From contig NZ_CP040094.1 of NCBI RefSeq assembly GCF_013343235.1, positions 5,389,001 to 5,453,000 of the forward strand: a stretch of 64,000 bases of DNA, in the 5' to 3' direction. The DNA is from Nostoc sp. TCL240-02. Its GTDB lineage: Bacteria; Cyanobacteriota; Cyanobacteriia; Cyanobacteriales; Nostocaceae. The translations under genes were made by a program, and so were the position numbers. This document shows positions 9,135-19,105 of the stretch, in pieces (the stretch's first letter is position 1; each line of letters starts with the position of its first letter). The notes under the pieces are model-generated. The model saw nothing but the letters and a program-made list of their open reading frames with translations, had not been told where the DNA came from and did no database searches.

Positions 9135-10175
9135 ATGCTTCAGTCTTTTTTATCCCGTGCAACCCTAATTTTAGTATCAAGCGCTCTCGCGGTTTTGTGT
9201 GTTGCTTGTAGTGAAGACAAACAGAACACTGTGACTGGTGGCAATGAGCAACCCGCGCCAATTGGGGATTTGGCATCAGTAGAACCTGCCGTCGAACCAC
9301 CAACACCAGCAGTTACCCCAGAAGTACAGCCGCTAGAGCCGTCTGAAAGCGAACCAAGTCTTTTTGAACAGGGTTTAGACAAAGCAGTTGGCGCTTGGAG
9401 TATCAGCCGTTCTGCTCAATCTCCAAGTGATTGGATTTTGGTAGCGAATCAGTACCAGGATGCGATCGCGCTGATGGAAAGAGTGCGGCGACAAAGCCCG
9501 GAATTTGCGATCGCTCAAACCAAAATCACTGAATATCGCCGCCAAATTAAATATGCTCAACAACAAGCTGCTCCTCGCCCTGTTCGCCTTGCTGAACCGA
9601 AGAGGATAGTAGTTGTAGTTCCACAAACAGCAATTACACCAAAGTATACTTTGCCTCCACAAGAAACAAAACCGTTATCAATAAAGCCAGCTTTGCCGTC
9701 ATCAGCAGTAGTGATTCCAGATCAGCAAGTGTTTACAGCCCCAATTAAAAGGCGACTTGGTGGAACGCCAATTGTGGAAGTCACTTTCAATGGCCAGCAA
9801 CAATTTGAGATGATTGTGGATACAGGAGCCAGTGGCACTGTCATCACCCAAGAGATGGCCAATGCTTTGGGAATCGTGACAGTGGGGAGAGCTAAGGCAA
9901 ATACCGCGAGTTCCAGGGCTGTAGAATTTCCTGTGGGCTATGTTAATTCGATGGCAGTTGGTGGGGTAATAGTGAATAAAGTACCAGTAGCGATCGCAGG
10001 TGCGGATCTAGAAACTGGACTTTTAGGACATGACTTTTTTGGTAACTACGATGTCACCATTAAACGGAATGTAGTAGAGTTTCGGCCGCAATTGCGATCG
10101 CAAATCAATTCCCCAGAAACTCAACTAACTGCTCCAACTTTGTCCAAGCTGCCCCGCTTTGTAGGATATCCTTAG
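9135..10175 (+). CDS. Retropepsin-like aspartic protease lipoprotein
   Basis: The ATG at 9135 is chosen because it starts a lipoprotein signal, [13 protein letters not shown], ending in a LCVAC lipobox; the frame is open from 9090. A Pro/Glu-rich linker and a TPR-like helix pair (about 95-150) precede a single-domain aspartic protease (about 230-330). That domain has the catalytic motif [12 protein letters not shown], the flap region [11 protein letters not shown] and the hydrophobic-Gly motif GLLGHDFF. Such domains act as dimers, here probably in the periplasm. The 3' end overlaps the convergent trpD by 71 bp. Confidence 0.85.
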   Translation: MLQSFLSRATLILVSSALAVLCVACSEDKQNTVTGGNEQPAPIGDLASVEPAVEPPTPAVTPEVQPLEPSESEPSLFEQGLDKAVGAWSISRSAQSPSDWILVANQYQDAIALMERVRRQSPEFAIAQTKITEYRRQIKYAQQQAAPRPVRLAEPKRIVVVVPQTAITPKYTLPPQETKPLSIKPALPSSAVVIPDQQVFTAPIKRRLGGTPIVEVTFNGQQQFEMIVDTGASGTVITQEMANALGIVTVGRAKANTASSRAVEFPVGYVNSMAVGGVIVNKVPVAIAGADLETGLLGHDFFGNYDVTIKRNVVEFRPQLRSQINSPETQLTAPTLSKLPRFVGYP

Positions 10176-11223
10176 CGATTTTAATCCCTTGGGCGTGATC
10201 AAGGAGTGCGATCGTACCCGCTACTTGCAGCGCCAACGACGCATTTAAGGCAACCGCATCTTGTTGCGCCTGAGTTCCCTTACCTTGGAGTACCGCCTTG
10301 AGAATCGCCGCATTCTCTTGCACATCGCCACCCCGAAGCATACCTATGGGGGCAGGTGTTAGATCCAAATCTAGGGGATTAATGGTAGTTACCTGCACTT
10401 CTCCATCTGATAAAACCGCTAAGTCAGTTTCATCTCCTAACCCAGCCTCATCAAGTTTTTCTCGCCCGTGCAAAACAATCGCCTTTTCCTTGCCCAAATT
10501 GTTTAATGCTTGGGCAACAGTCGCCAAAAGTTTGGGAGTAAATAGCCCCACTACTTGCCCAGTTGGACGCAAAGGATTTACTAACGGCCCCAGCAAGTTA
10601 AACACCGTTCTTACCCTGAGAGTCCGCCGCAATTGGGCAACCGCTTTCAATGCTGGATGCCAACCAGGTGCAAATAAGAAAGTGATCCCCACCTCTTGTA
10701 ATGCGGCTTGCACCTTGTCACTGGATGCGCTTAAGTTTACACCCAAGGCTTCCAATACATCTGCGCTCCCCGTGAGACTTGACGCTGAACGATTGCCATG
10801 TTTAGCGACAGGTACGCCAGATGCAGCAGCAACAAAAGCAACGGCTGTGGAAATATTAAAGGTTGATGAACCATCTCCACCAGTGCCACAGGTATCTATT
10901 ACAGGCATTAGAGATTGAGCAGATTTTTGCCCAGTCCCCAGTCCCCAGTCCCCAGCGATGCACTGAGCTTGTCGAAGTGTCCCCAGACTTGATTGAGATT
11001 GTAATACTTCAGCCATACCAGTCAACTCGTCAGCAGAAATGCCTCTAAAATTCAGCGCTGTTAAAATAGCCCCTGATAACTCTGGGGGAACCGCTTCACT
11101 AAGCCAACCTTGCATCAATTCAGCAGCTTGAGTACGGGATAAGGATTGGCCATCTATTAATTGTTGCAGCAGCATATACCAGCTAGCAGAGGCTTCTTGA
11201 GCAGAGATTGGAAAAGTTGTCAT
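10105..11223 (-). CDS. trpD: Anthranilate phosphoribosyltransferase
   Basis: Second committed step of tryptophan synthesis: transfers phosphoribose from PRPP to anthranilate. Key motifs are [17 protein letters not shown] (PRPP site), KHGNRSASS, and [10 protein letters not shown], plus the later metal-binding [14 protein letters not shown] region. About 25 extra residues ([18 protein letters not shown]) between the helical N-terminal domain and the PRPP loop come from a heptamer plus CACTGAGCTTGTCGAAGT-type repeat. The insert is in frame at a surface hinge, so the enzyme is probably intact. It overlaps the convergent protease gene. Confidence 0.94.
   Translation of the reverse strand: MTTFPISAQEASASWYMLLQQLIDGQSLSRTQAAELMQGWLSEAVPPELSGAILTALNFRGISADELTGMAEVLQSQSSLGTLRQAQCIAGDWGLGTGQKSAQSLMPVIDTCGTGGDGSSTFNISTAVAFVAAASGVPVAKHGNRSASSLTGSADVLEALGVNLSASSDKVQAALQEVGITFLFAPGWHPALKAVAQLRRTLRVRTVFNLLGPLVNPLRPTGQVVGLFTPKLLATVAQALNNLGKEKAIVLHGREKLDEAGLGDETDLAVLSDGEVQVTTINPLDLDLTPAPIGMLRGGDVQENAAILKAVLQGKGTQAQQDAVALNASLALQVAGTIALLDHAQGIKIAKDILQSGAAWTKLEQLVEFLGN
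10919..10983 (-). repeat. In-frame repeat insertion within trpD
   Basis: Contains CCCAGTCCCCAGT heptamers and the dispersed element CACTGAGCTTGTCGAAGTG. It adds residues absent from ordinary TrpD without breaking the frame. Confidence 0.75.
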
Positions 11224-11306
11224 AGCTAAGGTTTCTGGTTTGGTAGGGTGTAGCTAGGTTGAAGGGTATGGGAGCTATCCTACCGGAAAATTGACCGTTA
11301 TTAAAA

Positions 11307-12194
11307 TTAGGTTGAAATATCAAGGCTCAACTGCAAAGCTGGATCAACAAGCTTCTGATTTTTTGCTTTTTTATCTAAATAAAGTTTAATTTCATAGTTA
11401 GTAATGAATAGCTCTTTTCCTTTCGCTGCACCACTCTGTTTATAGTTATTCATGCCATACTGCAATTCCCATGCTGAGATATTAGCCCATTGAAAATTTT
11501 CTCTAATTGGCGATGAGTCGTCGTAGGTAATTAGCCAGCGATGATGGCATTGTTGCAAAAGTTCAGCAAATCTTTGATGCTCAAAAGAGGTATGCAAGTC
11601 ACCATCTTTACCATATAGCTTTGATTTTGTAGCACTAAAATATGGTGGATCTAAAAATACAAATACATCTTCTCCTGCTGATTTTAATAGATAACTATAA
11701 TCAAGATTAGTAATTTGGACATTCTCTGATAAAATGCCTTCTAATTTTTCTAATCGTTCTATCGAAGAATTAGTAAATCTTTTATGAAAAGCTTCTTGGG
11801 AAAAGCCACCTGATTCTACAGTTCCTGAAAAAGTAATTCTATTGAGTACGAAAAAACGAACTGCTCTTTCTAAATCAGATAAATTATTGACATCTACACT
11901 AGTTAATTCTGTAAATAGTGATTTACCATCTGTATATTTAATTTTAATATGCCGAATTTCTTGAACTAATTGAGCTAGAGCGGATTGGGCAAACTTCCAG
12001 AATAAGAATAGCTCGCGGTTTAAATCGTTAATCCAAATCTTAATATGCGGAAACTTTTGTCTTAAATAGATAAATACAGAACCACCACCCACAAAAGGCT
12101 CTCGAAATTCCAAAAAGCTATCTGGTAAATATTCAGATATTTGATTTATTGCTTTCGACTTACCACCAGGGTACCGCAGAGGACTTTTGAGCAT
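11307..12194 (-). CDS. D12-class (Dam-like) DNA adenine N6-methyltransferase
   Basis: 295 residues with N-terminal LKSPLRYPGGKSKA, SAM-binding FREPFVGGGSVF and catalytic FLDPPYF (DPPY), the order expected of D12/alpha-group adenine methylases. No restriction partner is adjacent, so it looks solitary and probably has an epigenetic role. GATC specificity is possible by family resemblance but not shown. It lies 12 bp downstream of the VapC-like gene on the same strand. Confidence 0.88.
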   Translation of the reverse strand: MLKSPLRYPGGKSKAINQISEYLPDSFLEFREPFVGGGSVFIYLRQKFPHIKIWINDLNRELFLFWKFAQSALAQLVQEIRHIKIKYTDGKSLFTELTSVDVNNLSDLERAVRFFVLNRITFSGTVESGGFSQEAFHKRFTNSSIERLEKLEGILSENVQITNLDYSYLLKSAGEDVFVFLDPPYFSATKSKLYGKDGDLHTSFEHQRFAELLQQCHHRWLITYDDSSPIRENFQWANISAWELQYGMNNYKQSGAAKGKELFITNYEIKLYLDKKAKNQKLVDPALQLSLDIST

Positions 12195-12206
12195 AATTAG
12201 GAATCA

Positions 12207-12611
12207 TCATACTGGGGGTAATAACAAACGTCGAAAGCCCTCCTGCTCAAAATGGCGATCGGTGGTTAGTGCCTCAGTGACACCACGCTGACGCATCAAT
12301 ACAAAGCTAACAGCATCGCATAAAGAGTAAGTTTTGTCTTGCCGAGCCATCAGAAGTTTAACAGCTTCTCGATGTAACAACTCATCTATCCATACCATCT
12401 CGATATCGGGATTTTCTAACAAATCAATAATAAATTGTAGTGCTGCTATACGTGGAAAGCGACGAACCTGAGCTAGTGCAACAAACTCTGCTAATACATA
12501 GCTATGAGTTAAGCTCACGGTAACATTATCCAGAAACTCAACTGCTTTTTTATGTTCTGGCTCACCAGTGTGGACATAGCAAAGTAGACCAGATGTATCA
12601 AGTAGAAGCAC
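12207..12611 (-). CDS. PIN-domain ribonuclease toxin (VapC-like)
   Basis: 134 residues with the acidic PIN tetrad spread over LLLDTSGLLCY (Asp 5), the early AEF segment, SLCDAVSFVLM and LTTDRHF. Members are Mg-dependent endoribonucleases that often cut tRNA or rRNA. The GTG start follows directly on the TGA of the antitoxin gene (TGAGTG), so the pair is translationally coupled. Confidence 0.85.
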   Translation of the reverse strand: MLLLDTSGLLCYVHTGEPEHKKAVEFLDNVTVSLTHSYVLAEFVALAQVRRFPRIAALQFIIDLLENPDIEMVWIDELLHREAVKLLMARQDKTYSLCDAVSFVLMRQRGVTEALTTDRHFEQEGFRRLLLPPV

Positions 12612-12905
12612 TCAATTTGTTTCCTCAGATGTATCGCTGTATGCTCTGACTAAATCAGCATCAATACTTTCATTGTCTGCTCCTGTAGCATAACCCAGGT
12701 TAATGGCTCCAGCATGACTTCGGAAACGTTGCCGAGCGGCTTCTTTCTCTATTTCGGCTTGTGACTTTTCACGTCTTGAAGAACCATACTGCTGTTCTAT
12801 GGAAGTAGCTACTAATTCTGCAAGGGATACGCCTGCAACCTTTGCTTGCTGCTGCAATACCGCATAAACTTCATCACTTAATTCCAAGCTTAAAACCTGA
12901 CTCAC
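12612..12905 (-). CDS. VapB-like antitoxin
   Basis: 97 residues. The N-terminal SLELSDEVYAVLQQQAKVAGVSLAELV looks like a ribbon-helix-helix/CopG-type DNA-binding segment, followed by a charged helix that probably wraps the toxin. The first codon is ATG within TCAGGTTTTAAGC... on the minus strand. It precedes the PIN toxin with no gap, so it should repress the pair and neutralise the nuclease. Confidence 0.75.
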   Translation of the reverse strand: MSQVLSLELSDEVYAVLQQQAKVAGVSLAELVATSIEQQYGSSRREKSQAEIEKEAARQRFRSHAGAINLGYATGADNESIDADLVRAYSDTSEETN

Positions 12906-13057
12906 CGCACTACACCTCAGCTACTATATGTAATTAGGAATGTCAATTAATAATAAAAGTCCTCTCAACAGGACTTTACAGTGTATAGGAGTATAGGATA
13001 TATACTACCAAAAAACAATAGTGTGTCGGAGTTAGAATATGCTATTATTTAACATTG

Positions 13058-13920
13058 CTAATTAATATTTTTCCAAGGAATTTCGGCGAAAAAATTATGA
13101 CCAGCCTCCAATATTTTGATCATCTCTTCAATGCGGTCTTTTGATTCTGTCGTAGGTGAAGTTATCTCACGTAAGTTAAGTGTTCAATATATTTCTTCCA
13201 GTCTGCCTCTACTGCATTAGCACCTTTCTCAAAACTCTTAGTTGTATCCCGCCAAAACTGATCAATTCCATCTCCGAACTTATCACTCACACGCTGTTCT
13301 TCAAAATATTTAACGATTTGCTTTGCTAAACGCTTCTGCCAAGATTCTCCAAATAATCCCCACACAGCGAAAGCTAATGCAGCAACTAAACCTATACCTA
13401 GCACTATTGGGCCACCAATAGCTGCTACAAAAGAAATTACCGCAGCAGTGCCACCACCAATACTAATGCCAAGTGCAGACAAAAGACTAACTAACTTAGC
13501 TACTAGGATATAACCACCAAGATTTCCTAGTGCTGCTGCCTAAGCAGATAAAGCACCGATGCTAGTTAGTCCTGTAAGTCCGCCTATAAAAGCTCCTTTA
13601 GCATCGAAGGGTATCTCAATGGATATATCTAAATTTGGTAGTTTAAGTAAAGCCTCTTGGTATGAGCCGAGGAAAGCTTCAATTGAAGGTGTTAATTTAT
13701 CAGAATTTACTTTGATTATCTGTTCTGCCTCGTGTTGAAGCTTCTCGACTAGATAACCAGCAAGACCTTCTTTTGCCTCTTTTTTGTCATCGTACAGATT
13801 GCGGATAATTTTTTCGACGGCATCCACAGTTAAAAGTTGCTCTGTATACCTTTGAAAGGAAGTTTTGCTATTTCGTTGTAACTCACGGATACTTTGGTTT
13901 ATAAAAACAAATTTCGTCAT
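13058..13920 (-). pseudogene. Decayed C-terminal part of a dynamin-like protein
   Basis: The piece from ATG at 13920 (MTKFVFINQSIRELQ) ends at an in-frame TAG (13540-13542). Reading straight through it continues in the same frame as AAALGNLGGYILVAKLVSLLSALG into 13162-13482. The glycine-rich hydrophobic hairpin (ISIGGGTAAVISFVAAIGG) and the tail LFGESWQKRLAKQIVKYFEEQ resemble the C-terminal region of bacterial dynamin-family GTPases. Near 13170 a 5-nt duplication (TTAAC-TTAC) shifts frame; the other frame continues REITSPTTESKDRIEEM to a TAG at 13058. No GTPase domain is present, so this is a remnant. Confidence 0.6.
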
Positions 13921-13999
13921 GGGAAATCCCCAACATATTAGCAATCTGTACTTGACCCATGCCTACTTTCTGACGATATCCCAGTAAGTCAATATTCAT
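13883..13999 (-). CDS. 38-residue HTH-like peptide overlapping the remnant
   Basis: ATG at 13999 encodes LLGYRQKVGMGQVQIANMLGIS, which reads like the first helices of an XRE-type helix-turn-helix, and then stops. It overlaps the dynamin-like remnant in another frame. It could be the start of a larger gene that lost its frame. I would not assume it is functional. Confidence 0.3.
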   Translation of the reverse strand: MNIDLLGYRQKVGMGQVQIANMLGISHDEICFYKPKYP

Positions 14000-14230
14000 T
14001 GCTGTATCTCAACTGCACTATTAATATTACTTATTTAGTTATGGTATAAATATTAATTTGCTAGCGAGTAGGGATTACCCACCCTTATTTATGGGAAATT
14101 GTTGTAATTTGCTGTTGCTGCGTAGCTTATCATCGTAAGCATCGCAAACCTACTAACATAAAACTACGGTTACGTAACATATTACTCACTAACTGGATTT
14201 TACCTTGATTTCATGTTGCAATCTCTTAAA

Positions 14231-14272
14231 AATCTGTTACATTACTTTACAGGCAGTTATACCTGTTACAAC
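14231..14272 (+). promoter_or_regulatory. HLR1-like RpaB site and promoter of the HLIP gene
   Basis: Direct repeats GTTACATT (14236-14243) and TTTACAGG (14246-14253), two bases apart, fit the HLR1 consensus bound by the response regulator RpaB, except for the last two bases of the second repeat. A -10-like TTATAC starts at 14257, so the repeat covers the -35 region. A third GTTACAAC lies at 14265. The location before a high-light-inducible gene supports the call. Confidence 0.55.
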
Positions 14273-14294
14273 ATAAAAGCTCGGAGTATTATTT

Positions 14295-14474
14295 ATGGCA
14301 GACGTTAAAAAGACTACGCCTTCAGTTTCAGAAGATCCTAATGCTTTGCGCTGGGGCTTCACTCCTCAGAGCGAAAACTGGAACGGTCGTTTTGCAATGA
14401 TTGGTTTTTTATCTGCTGTTGCGCTTGAAGTGTTTTCTGGTCAAGGGATTTTACACTTCTGGGGTATTCTATAG
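14295..14474 (+). CDS. High-light-inducible protein (HLIP, one-helix Cab-like)
   Basis: 59 residues with one membrane helix. It contains the chlorophyll-binding signature [20 protein letters not shown] (ExxNGRxAMxGF), then [11 protein letters not shown]. HLIPs sit in the thylakoid membrane, bind chlorophyll and carotenoid, and protect photosystem assembly under light stress. The ATG at 14295 has a GGAG 9 nt upstream. A hairpin with a T-rich tail follows the stop. Confidence 0.92.
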   Translation: MADVKKTTPSVSEDPNALRWGFTPQSENWNGRFAMIGFLSAVALEVFSGQGILHFWGIL

Positions 14475-14511
14475 ATTTCAACGTTTTTACACCTTCATTA
14501 GATGATTAGGT

Positions 14512-14546
14512 AAGGCAGCGATTCGTAAAATCGTCTGCCTTTCCTT
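14512..14546 (+). terminator. Rho-independent terminator of the HLIP gene
   Basis: GGCAG-GAT pairs with ATC-CTGCC across TCGTAAA, followed by TTTCCTTTG. It lies 38 bp after the HLIP stop codon. Confidence 0.6.
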
Positions 14547-14561
14547 TGTCAGAAAATTCCC

Positions 14562-15668
14562 TTATCGTGATGAGCGAAATATTACACGCCCTGGGGATTC
14601 ATCCTGATTGATTCGCGCATATACTCGAAGACAAGTTAATACTTCGCCAGGAATACCACCACAGTCTAGTTGTAAGTCATCCTTGGATGAAGCACAGATA
14701 TCTGCATAAAGTCCCGATAATTGGCGAATTCGCACTTCATTACCTGCATTAATAGCTTCATCAGCGACTTTCTTTAGAATTCGTCGTGATTCATATTGTA
14801 GCTTTCCCCACCAAGAATAGCGTTCAGCCGGTGGTATAAATACTAGAGAATGTATTGCTTCATCCATATCAATCCAAGCACGGAGAATTGACAGGGGATC
14901 GGTGTTTTTTTCAGCTTTTTGGGTGCGTTGGAAGCGATCGCTTAAAGCATCAATATATTGATCGCGCTGTTCTGTTTTGGAATGTAAGGAAATGACATCG
15001 AAGCTAAAAACGCTCTTTAAAGCATGATGTAAATCTGGGTCTATTTCGATAAAATTCATATATAAAAATAGGAATGCTGCTGGTAAATCAGATACATTAC
15101 CTTGGGGAATTTTAGAAGTTGAGAGTGCCTGTTGATACAAGGTCAATCCCTGAGTTTGAACAGTACCACTAAGTCCGGGGTAGATAATTTCATCGCGGAT
15201 AAAGGGAAGTTGATAGAGGTTAGAATTATCTGCGATCGCACCAACTTCTTGGGCTAAATCTAAAGTGCGCGATCGCCAAGTTGCAGCCAAATCTTCTGGT
15301 ACTCGCAGCAGCTTGCGTTGAATCTCATTCCACAAATCAGAATCCGTTGTACTTTGCAGTTGGGAATTACCCAGATAATAATTAAGTTCTAAGTCAGCAT
15401 TGAAAGCTTCTCGCAGGTGATTTAGTTTTAAATCATCTGGTGTATCTTCCCAACCAGTATTTTGCTGTGGGGGTTCAGGTTCCAACAGATTATGAAGTTC
15501 TTGCAACACCTGATCGCATATTTTAGAGCCTGGATCTAGTGGCAATTCTGTGCGAGCCTGATTTAAAGTAGCCTCTAGTCCATACAAACTAAACCGCAGT
15601 AACTGGGCTAATTCTGAGTTTTCTATCTCTAATAATTGACGCAAGTGCTGCATGAATATCACCTCCAA
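14562..15668 (-). CDS. Unknown helical protein, third gene of the HSP70-like/GTPase unit
   Basis: 368 residues, mostly alpha-helical and acidic, with no signal peptide or membrane segment and no motif I recognise. The most distinctive stretches are FLYMNFIEIDPDLHHALKSVF and RYSWWGKLQYESRRILKK. The start could be MQHLRQLLE (15653), six codons in. It follows the HSP70-like gene by about 150 bp on the same strand, so a role as partner or client adaptor of that ATPase is plausible but inferred. Confidence 0.7.
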   Translation of the reverse strand: MEVIFMQHLRQLLEIENSELAQLLRFSLYGLEATLNQARTELPLDPGSKICDQVLQELHNLLEPEPPQQNTGWEDTPDDLKLNHLREAFNADLELNYYLGNSQLQSTTDSDLWNEIQRKLLRVPEDLAATWRSRTLDLAQEVGAIADNSNLYQLPFIRDEIIYPGLSGTVQTQGLTLYQQALSTSKIPQGNVSDLPAAFLFLYMNFIEIDPDLHHALKSVFSFDVISLHSKTEQRDQYIDALSDRFQRTQKAEKNTDPLSILRAWIDMDEAIHSLVFIPPAERYSWWGKLQYESRRILKKVADEAINAGNEVRIRQLSGLYADICASSKDDLQLDCGGIPGEVLTCLRVYARINQDESPGRVIFRSSR

Positions 15669-15814
15669 ATATTACCTGTATGTGATTCCTAACAAATTAA
15701 ATTTGGCAAAACTCCACATTTCTTTGCGCCCTTTGCATCCTTCTCTAACGAGACGCTGCACGAATGCGGTTCGTTAAGAAAATTGACTTTGACAAAGCAA
15801 GTTTAATACAAGAG

Positions 15815-18790
15815 TTAATGTATCCCGCAAAATGGATCGCGTTCTTTATCAACTTCATTGGGCTGCAATTCTAATTCAGCAATATAAATACATCCCTCTT
15901 CTTTTAGGCATTCTTGACTAGTGGATGTCCAGTAAGGCACTTCACCAGCGTGCATCCGTAAAATACCTTGATCGTCAAGAGTCACCCGATATTGGCAAGG
16001 ATAATCTGTTGTCACATCTGGTTTACTAAGTGCGCCAATTCTTATCCATTTTTTGCTGTTGGTTTCTGCGTCTGTTTGATAAATATAGAACGTGTGCTGG
16101 CCAGTTTGCGGGAATGGAGGTAAGGGATTACTAATTAACCCAATTCCTGGTTCAGTCACACCATCGCGTAGATAGTGAAAATTTTGGAACAATTTACTAC
16201 CATCATTTCCTACTTCAAATACAAGATGATAGGCATCCGGTTGATCGACAGTTGCCGACTCAATAACATTGACGGCAATATCGCCATCATTTAAATCTTT
16301 ATTGAAGCGTTCTACAGCAATATTCCAGTTCAACTTACCATCAGCAAATAGCGGTGATGTTTCTGAAACAACCGATTCTAAATCGATGCCGGGGATATCA
16401 ATTAAATAATGGGGATTTCCCTGACAAAGCAACACATTAAATTCAAGGGTTTGGTCAATTTCAAACTGGACTTTAATTTTTTTCAGAAACTCTGCTTCTT
16501 GCATTCCCAGTTTATTCATGAGGTTTTTGCCATCAAAGCTACCCCATAGCCGTAAATCTCCATCCTCATAGTCTTGACGGTAAATAATATTAGTTAATTG
16601 TATGCCTTGCCATGCAGTACGAACCTTGGCGACAGTTTCCCAAGGTGCGAGTTGATAGAGTTCTTGTCCAGCTTTGAATATAGTTAGTAAATCGTTACTT
16701 TGGGTTTTGCGTTTAAAGTTGCAGGGTAAATAATAAAACAGGTTTTTAACATCAATTTCTAGTTGGTTGGCTCCCTTACGCAGCAAGCTTTTAGACTCTT
16801 CTGGATCGAATCTCAATCTTCGCAACTTTTCGGCATAGCAAGCACCGGCAGAGGTGGCTAATTTGGTAAATTCCAACACAAAGGTAATCCGTTCTGGATT
16901 CCACACAAAATATGGAGACTTACTAAATTCTTGGTAGATTTGGCGCTGTACTATGTCTAAATTACAAGTTTTTCCAGATAGAATTAACCAATCAACTTTT
17001 TGGGAATTCCAAGAATCTTTGGTGATATCATCGGGACGCAAGCGGCTTTCCATTAATCCTTTAGCAATACCGATCGCTTCTTTAATTCCAGAAGCAGCGG
17101 CTCGTTCAAATTGCTGGTTATCTAGGGTGATGCAGATGCTGTTTGGATCTTTGACTTGCAATTTAATACTGCTTTGGGTGAGTAGTTCGGAAATTTGTTG
17201 TTCAGAAAGTGTGAAGGTTAATAGCGAATTATCTGCTAGTGGCTTTTGCCCAAGTTTAAGTTTCGCTGCTTCTGCATAATCCCAGAGAATGTAAAACAAT
17301 TGTAGACGTTGAGGTGCTTGTTGCCAACGGGTAGGTAATACTTTCTCAGCAGTATCTAGAGCATCTTTATAAGCAATGTCACCTTCTGGATTCTCTTTAT
17401 CTAGACATTTTAAAAGACTGCCACTTTTGAATTTGCCTTGTTCTAAGAAGCGCTCGTTTAATTCAGAGCTAATTAAATCTTCTAGCTTTTCACTTTCAAG
17501 ATCACCTGTTGTTACTGCTGTCAATAAAAAGTCTGCGATCGCAACTTTTAATAATCTAAAAATCCGTAGCGTAATTAACTCACCACCTAACTGTAAATGA
17601 CCGGATGAACCTAATAGTTTGGGGGTAAGTTTATAGTAACGTCCTCCTAAACCCCGGTCTTCATAATCGGCAAAAGCTGGGGTTTTATCTTCTAAAGTCA
17701 GTTCAATTAAAGCTAAATCTGTGGTTCCGCCGCCGATATCTAGAACGAGGACATTTTGTGACCATTTATTTCCGACTTGACGGCAACGAGTTTTGAATGA
17801 CTCGATGCCAATATTGAGATTACCACCAAATTCTCGCCACAAAAAGAATATCGCCACAGAAACGGCTTCATCATAAGCAGTTTGAACATCATCGATTCCC
17901 AATTGCTCGACAAATTCTTTAACTTCCTTGCGAACAACTGGTGGGGCGACAGTGGGGTAGGTGACAACTGCTGTTAAAAAAGTCCCTTCTGAAAATCTGC
18001 GTTGGGCGCGTTGGCGGTAATCTTCAGTTAACTGGATTAAATGCGCCCAAGCAGATTGGATCAATTGGTTAGCGCTAATTATTTCTTCTTTACCATCCAA
18101 AATAATTGAAAACGATCGCTCCTGACCAAAATAACGTTTGGGTGAATGGTGAAATCTGCTGATAATTTCCTTTAAAGAACTGTTTGTACCTTGAGCGATC
18201 GCTTTTTTGCGGTTATCTCTAGCTTCCCTACCCATCCGCAGGTTTAAGTCCCCTAACTGCGAAATTTCTAACTCGCTGGGAATTTCTGTATCGCGGCGAT
18301 CGATATCCAGCACAACTGGGATCAGATTTTGCGACTCTAGGGTAGGAACGCGGAATACCTCATGATAGATTTGGTAAAGTTTTTTGCTGACAGCACGGCG
18401 AAATCTCTCACTGTTTCCTAAAGAAAGCTCAATTTGGCGAATTGCTTCCAAAAATCGCTCTTTATTGTCACTTTCAAAGACTTCGTTCAACTTTCTTGGA
18501 TCTATCTCCAGATTCTTGCTAATTTCGGTGATGAATTTTGCCCAATCATCATCGCTGACATCTGGTAAAGCGACTGAGGCGGGAGAACTCAACCATTGTG
18601 ATAAGCGATCGCGCAACCGCATTTCCTGTTCTTTTGGTAGAATTTCTGCGATCGGTACTTCAATTGGATCGAAGAGTGTGACTGTGGAGTTTGACGTGCC
18701 AAAATCTAAAGCAAACCATCCCGGAAATCTTTTTTGTTGTTTCTCGCTTGGTTCTCGATCGCTATATTTGTTGAGTTGGAAAGGGTTCAT
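15815..18790 (-). CDS. Large HSP70/actin-fold ATPase with novel C-terminal half
   Basis: 991 residues. Nucleotide-binding motifs of the HSP70/actin fold are clear: phosphate-1 WFALDFGTSNSTVTLF (about residues 25-40), phosphate-2 VLVLDIGGGTTDLALIEL (about 345-362) and adenosine-type DWLILSGKTCNLD (about 596-608). Long helical insertions lie between them, and residues beyond about 650 look beta-rich with no standard HSP70 peptide-binding domain. It is encoded after a large GTPase and before a 368-residue unknown protein. The size and gene partner recall the SrfB/SrfC pair of proteobacteria, which I cannot verify by search. Confidence 0.8.
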   Translation of the reverse strand: MNPFQLNKYSDREPSEKQQKRFPGWFALDFGTSNSTVTLFDPIEVPIAEILPKEQEMRLRDRLSQWLSSPASVALPDVSDDDWAKFITEISKNLEIDPRKLNEVFESDNKERFLEAIRQIELSLGNSERFRRAVSKKLYQIYHEVFRVPTLESQNLIPVVLDIDRRDTEIPSELEISQLGDLNLRMGREARDNRKKAIAQGTNSSLKEIISRFHHSPKRYFGQERSFSIILDGKEEIISANQLIQSAWAHLIQLTEDYRQRAQRRFSEGTFLTAVVTYPTVAPPVVRKEVKEFVEQLGIDDVQTAYDEAVSVAIFFLWREFGGNLNIGIESFKTRCRQVGNKWSQNVLVLDIGGGTTDLALIELTLEDKTPAFADYEDRGLGGRYYKLTPKLLGSSGHLQLGGELITLRIFRLLKVAIADFLLTAVTTGDLESEKLEDLISSELNERFLEQGKFKSGSLLKCLDKENPEGDIAYKDALDTAEKVLPTRWQQAPQRLQLFYILWDYAEAAKLKLGQKPLADNSLLTFTLSEQQISELLTQSSIKLQVKDPNSICITLDNQQFERAAASGIKEAIGIAKGLMESRLRPDDITKDSWNSQKVDWLILSGKTCNLDIVQRQIYQEFSKSPYFVWNPERITFVLEFTKLATSAGACYAEKLRRLRFDPEESKSLLRKGANQLEIDVKNLFYYLPCNFKRKTQSNDLLTIFKAGQELYQLAPWETVAKVRTAWQGIQLTNIIYRQDYEDGDLRLWGSFDGKNLMNKLGMQEAEFLKKIKVQFEIDQTLEFNVLLCQGNPHYLIDIPGIDLESVVSETSPLFADGKLNWNIAVERFNKDLNDGDIAVNVIESATVDQPDAYHLVFEVGNDGSKLFQNFHYLRDGVTEPGIGLISNPLPPFPQTGQHTFYIYQTDAETNSKKWIRIGALSKPDVTTDYPCQYRVTLDDQGILRMHAGEVPYWTSTSQECLKEEGCIYIAELELQPNEVDKERDPFCGIH

Positions 18791-19105
18791 TACAATATCA
18801 CTTTCTGTTGTTTGTTTTATAGCTGGCTAAAAACTATGGTTTTCTATCATAAAAATGACAAATTGAGAGAATCTTTGTGGTGAAGACTTTTAATCATAGA
18901 TAGGTCTTGTACCACTGATTCTCTTTAGCACTGGCTTTTTTATCTGGTGTGATGCGTAGATTGGGCTACGCTATGAAAATTGCAGCAGTTCCCGAATAGC
19001 ATCCCAGGGACACGCTTGAAAATTGTATAAAAACTAGCATCTCTTCTCACAAAGACATCCTCATATCACCCGATCGCAATCAGTTATTTTCTGAGTTAGT
19101 TCATC
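18791..19105. other. Spacer within the HSP70-like/GTPase unit
   Basis: About 315 bp without a credible gene. It contains a small imperfect repeat near 18,940-18,980 and presumably a separate promoter for the HSP70-like gene. I see no strong terminator. Confidence 0.5.

Noticed and set aside
11307..12905. Restriction-modification system
   Set aside because: Only a methylase is present. The neighbours are a PIN-type toxin and its antitoxin, not a restriction enzyme.
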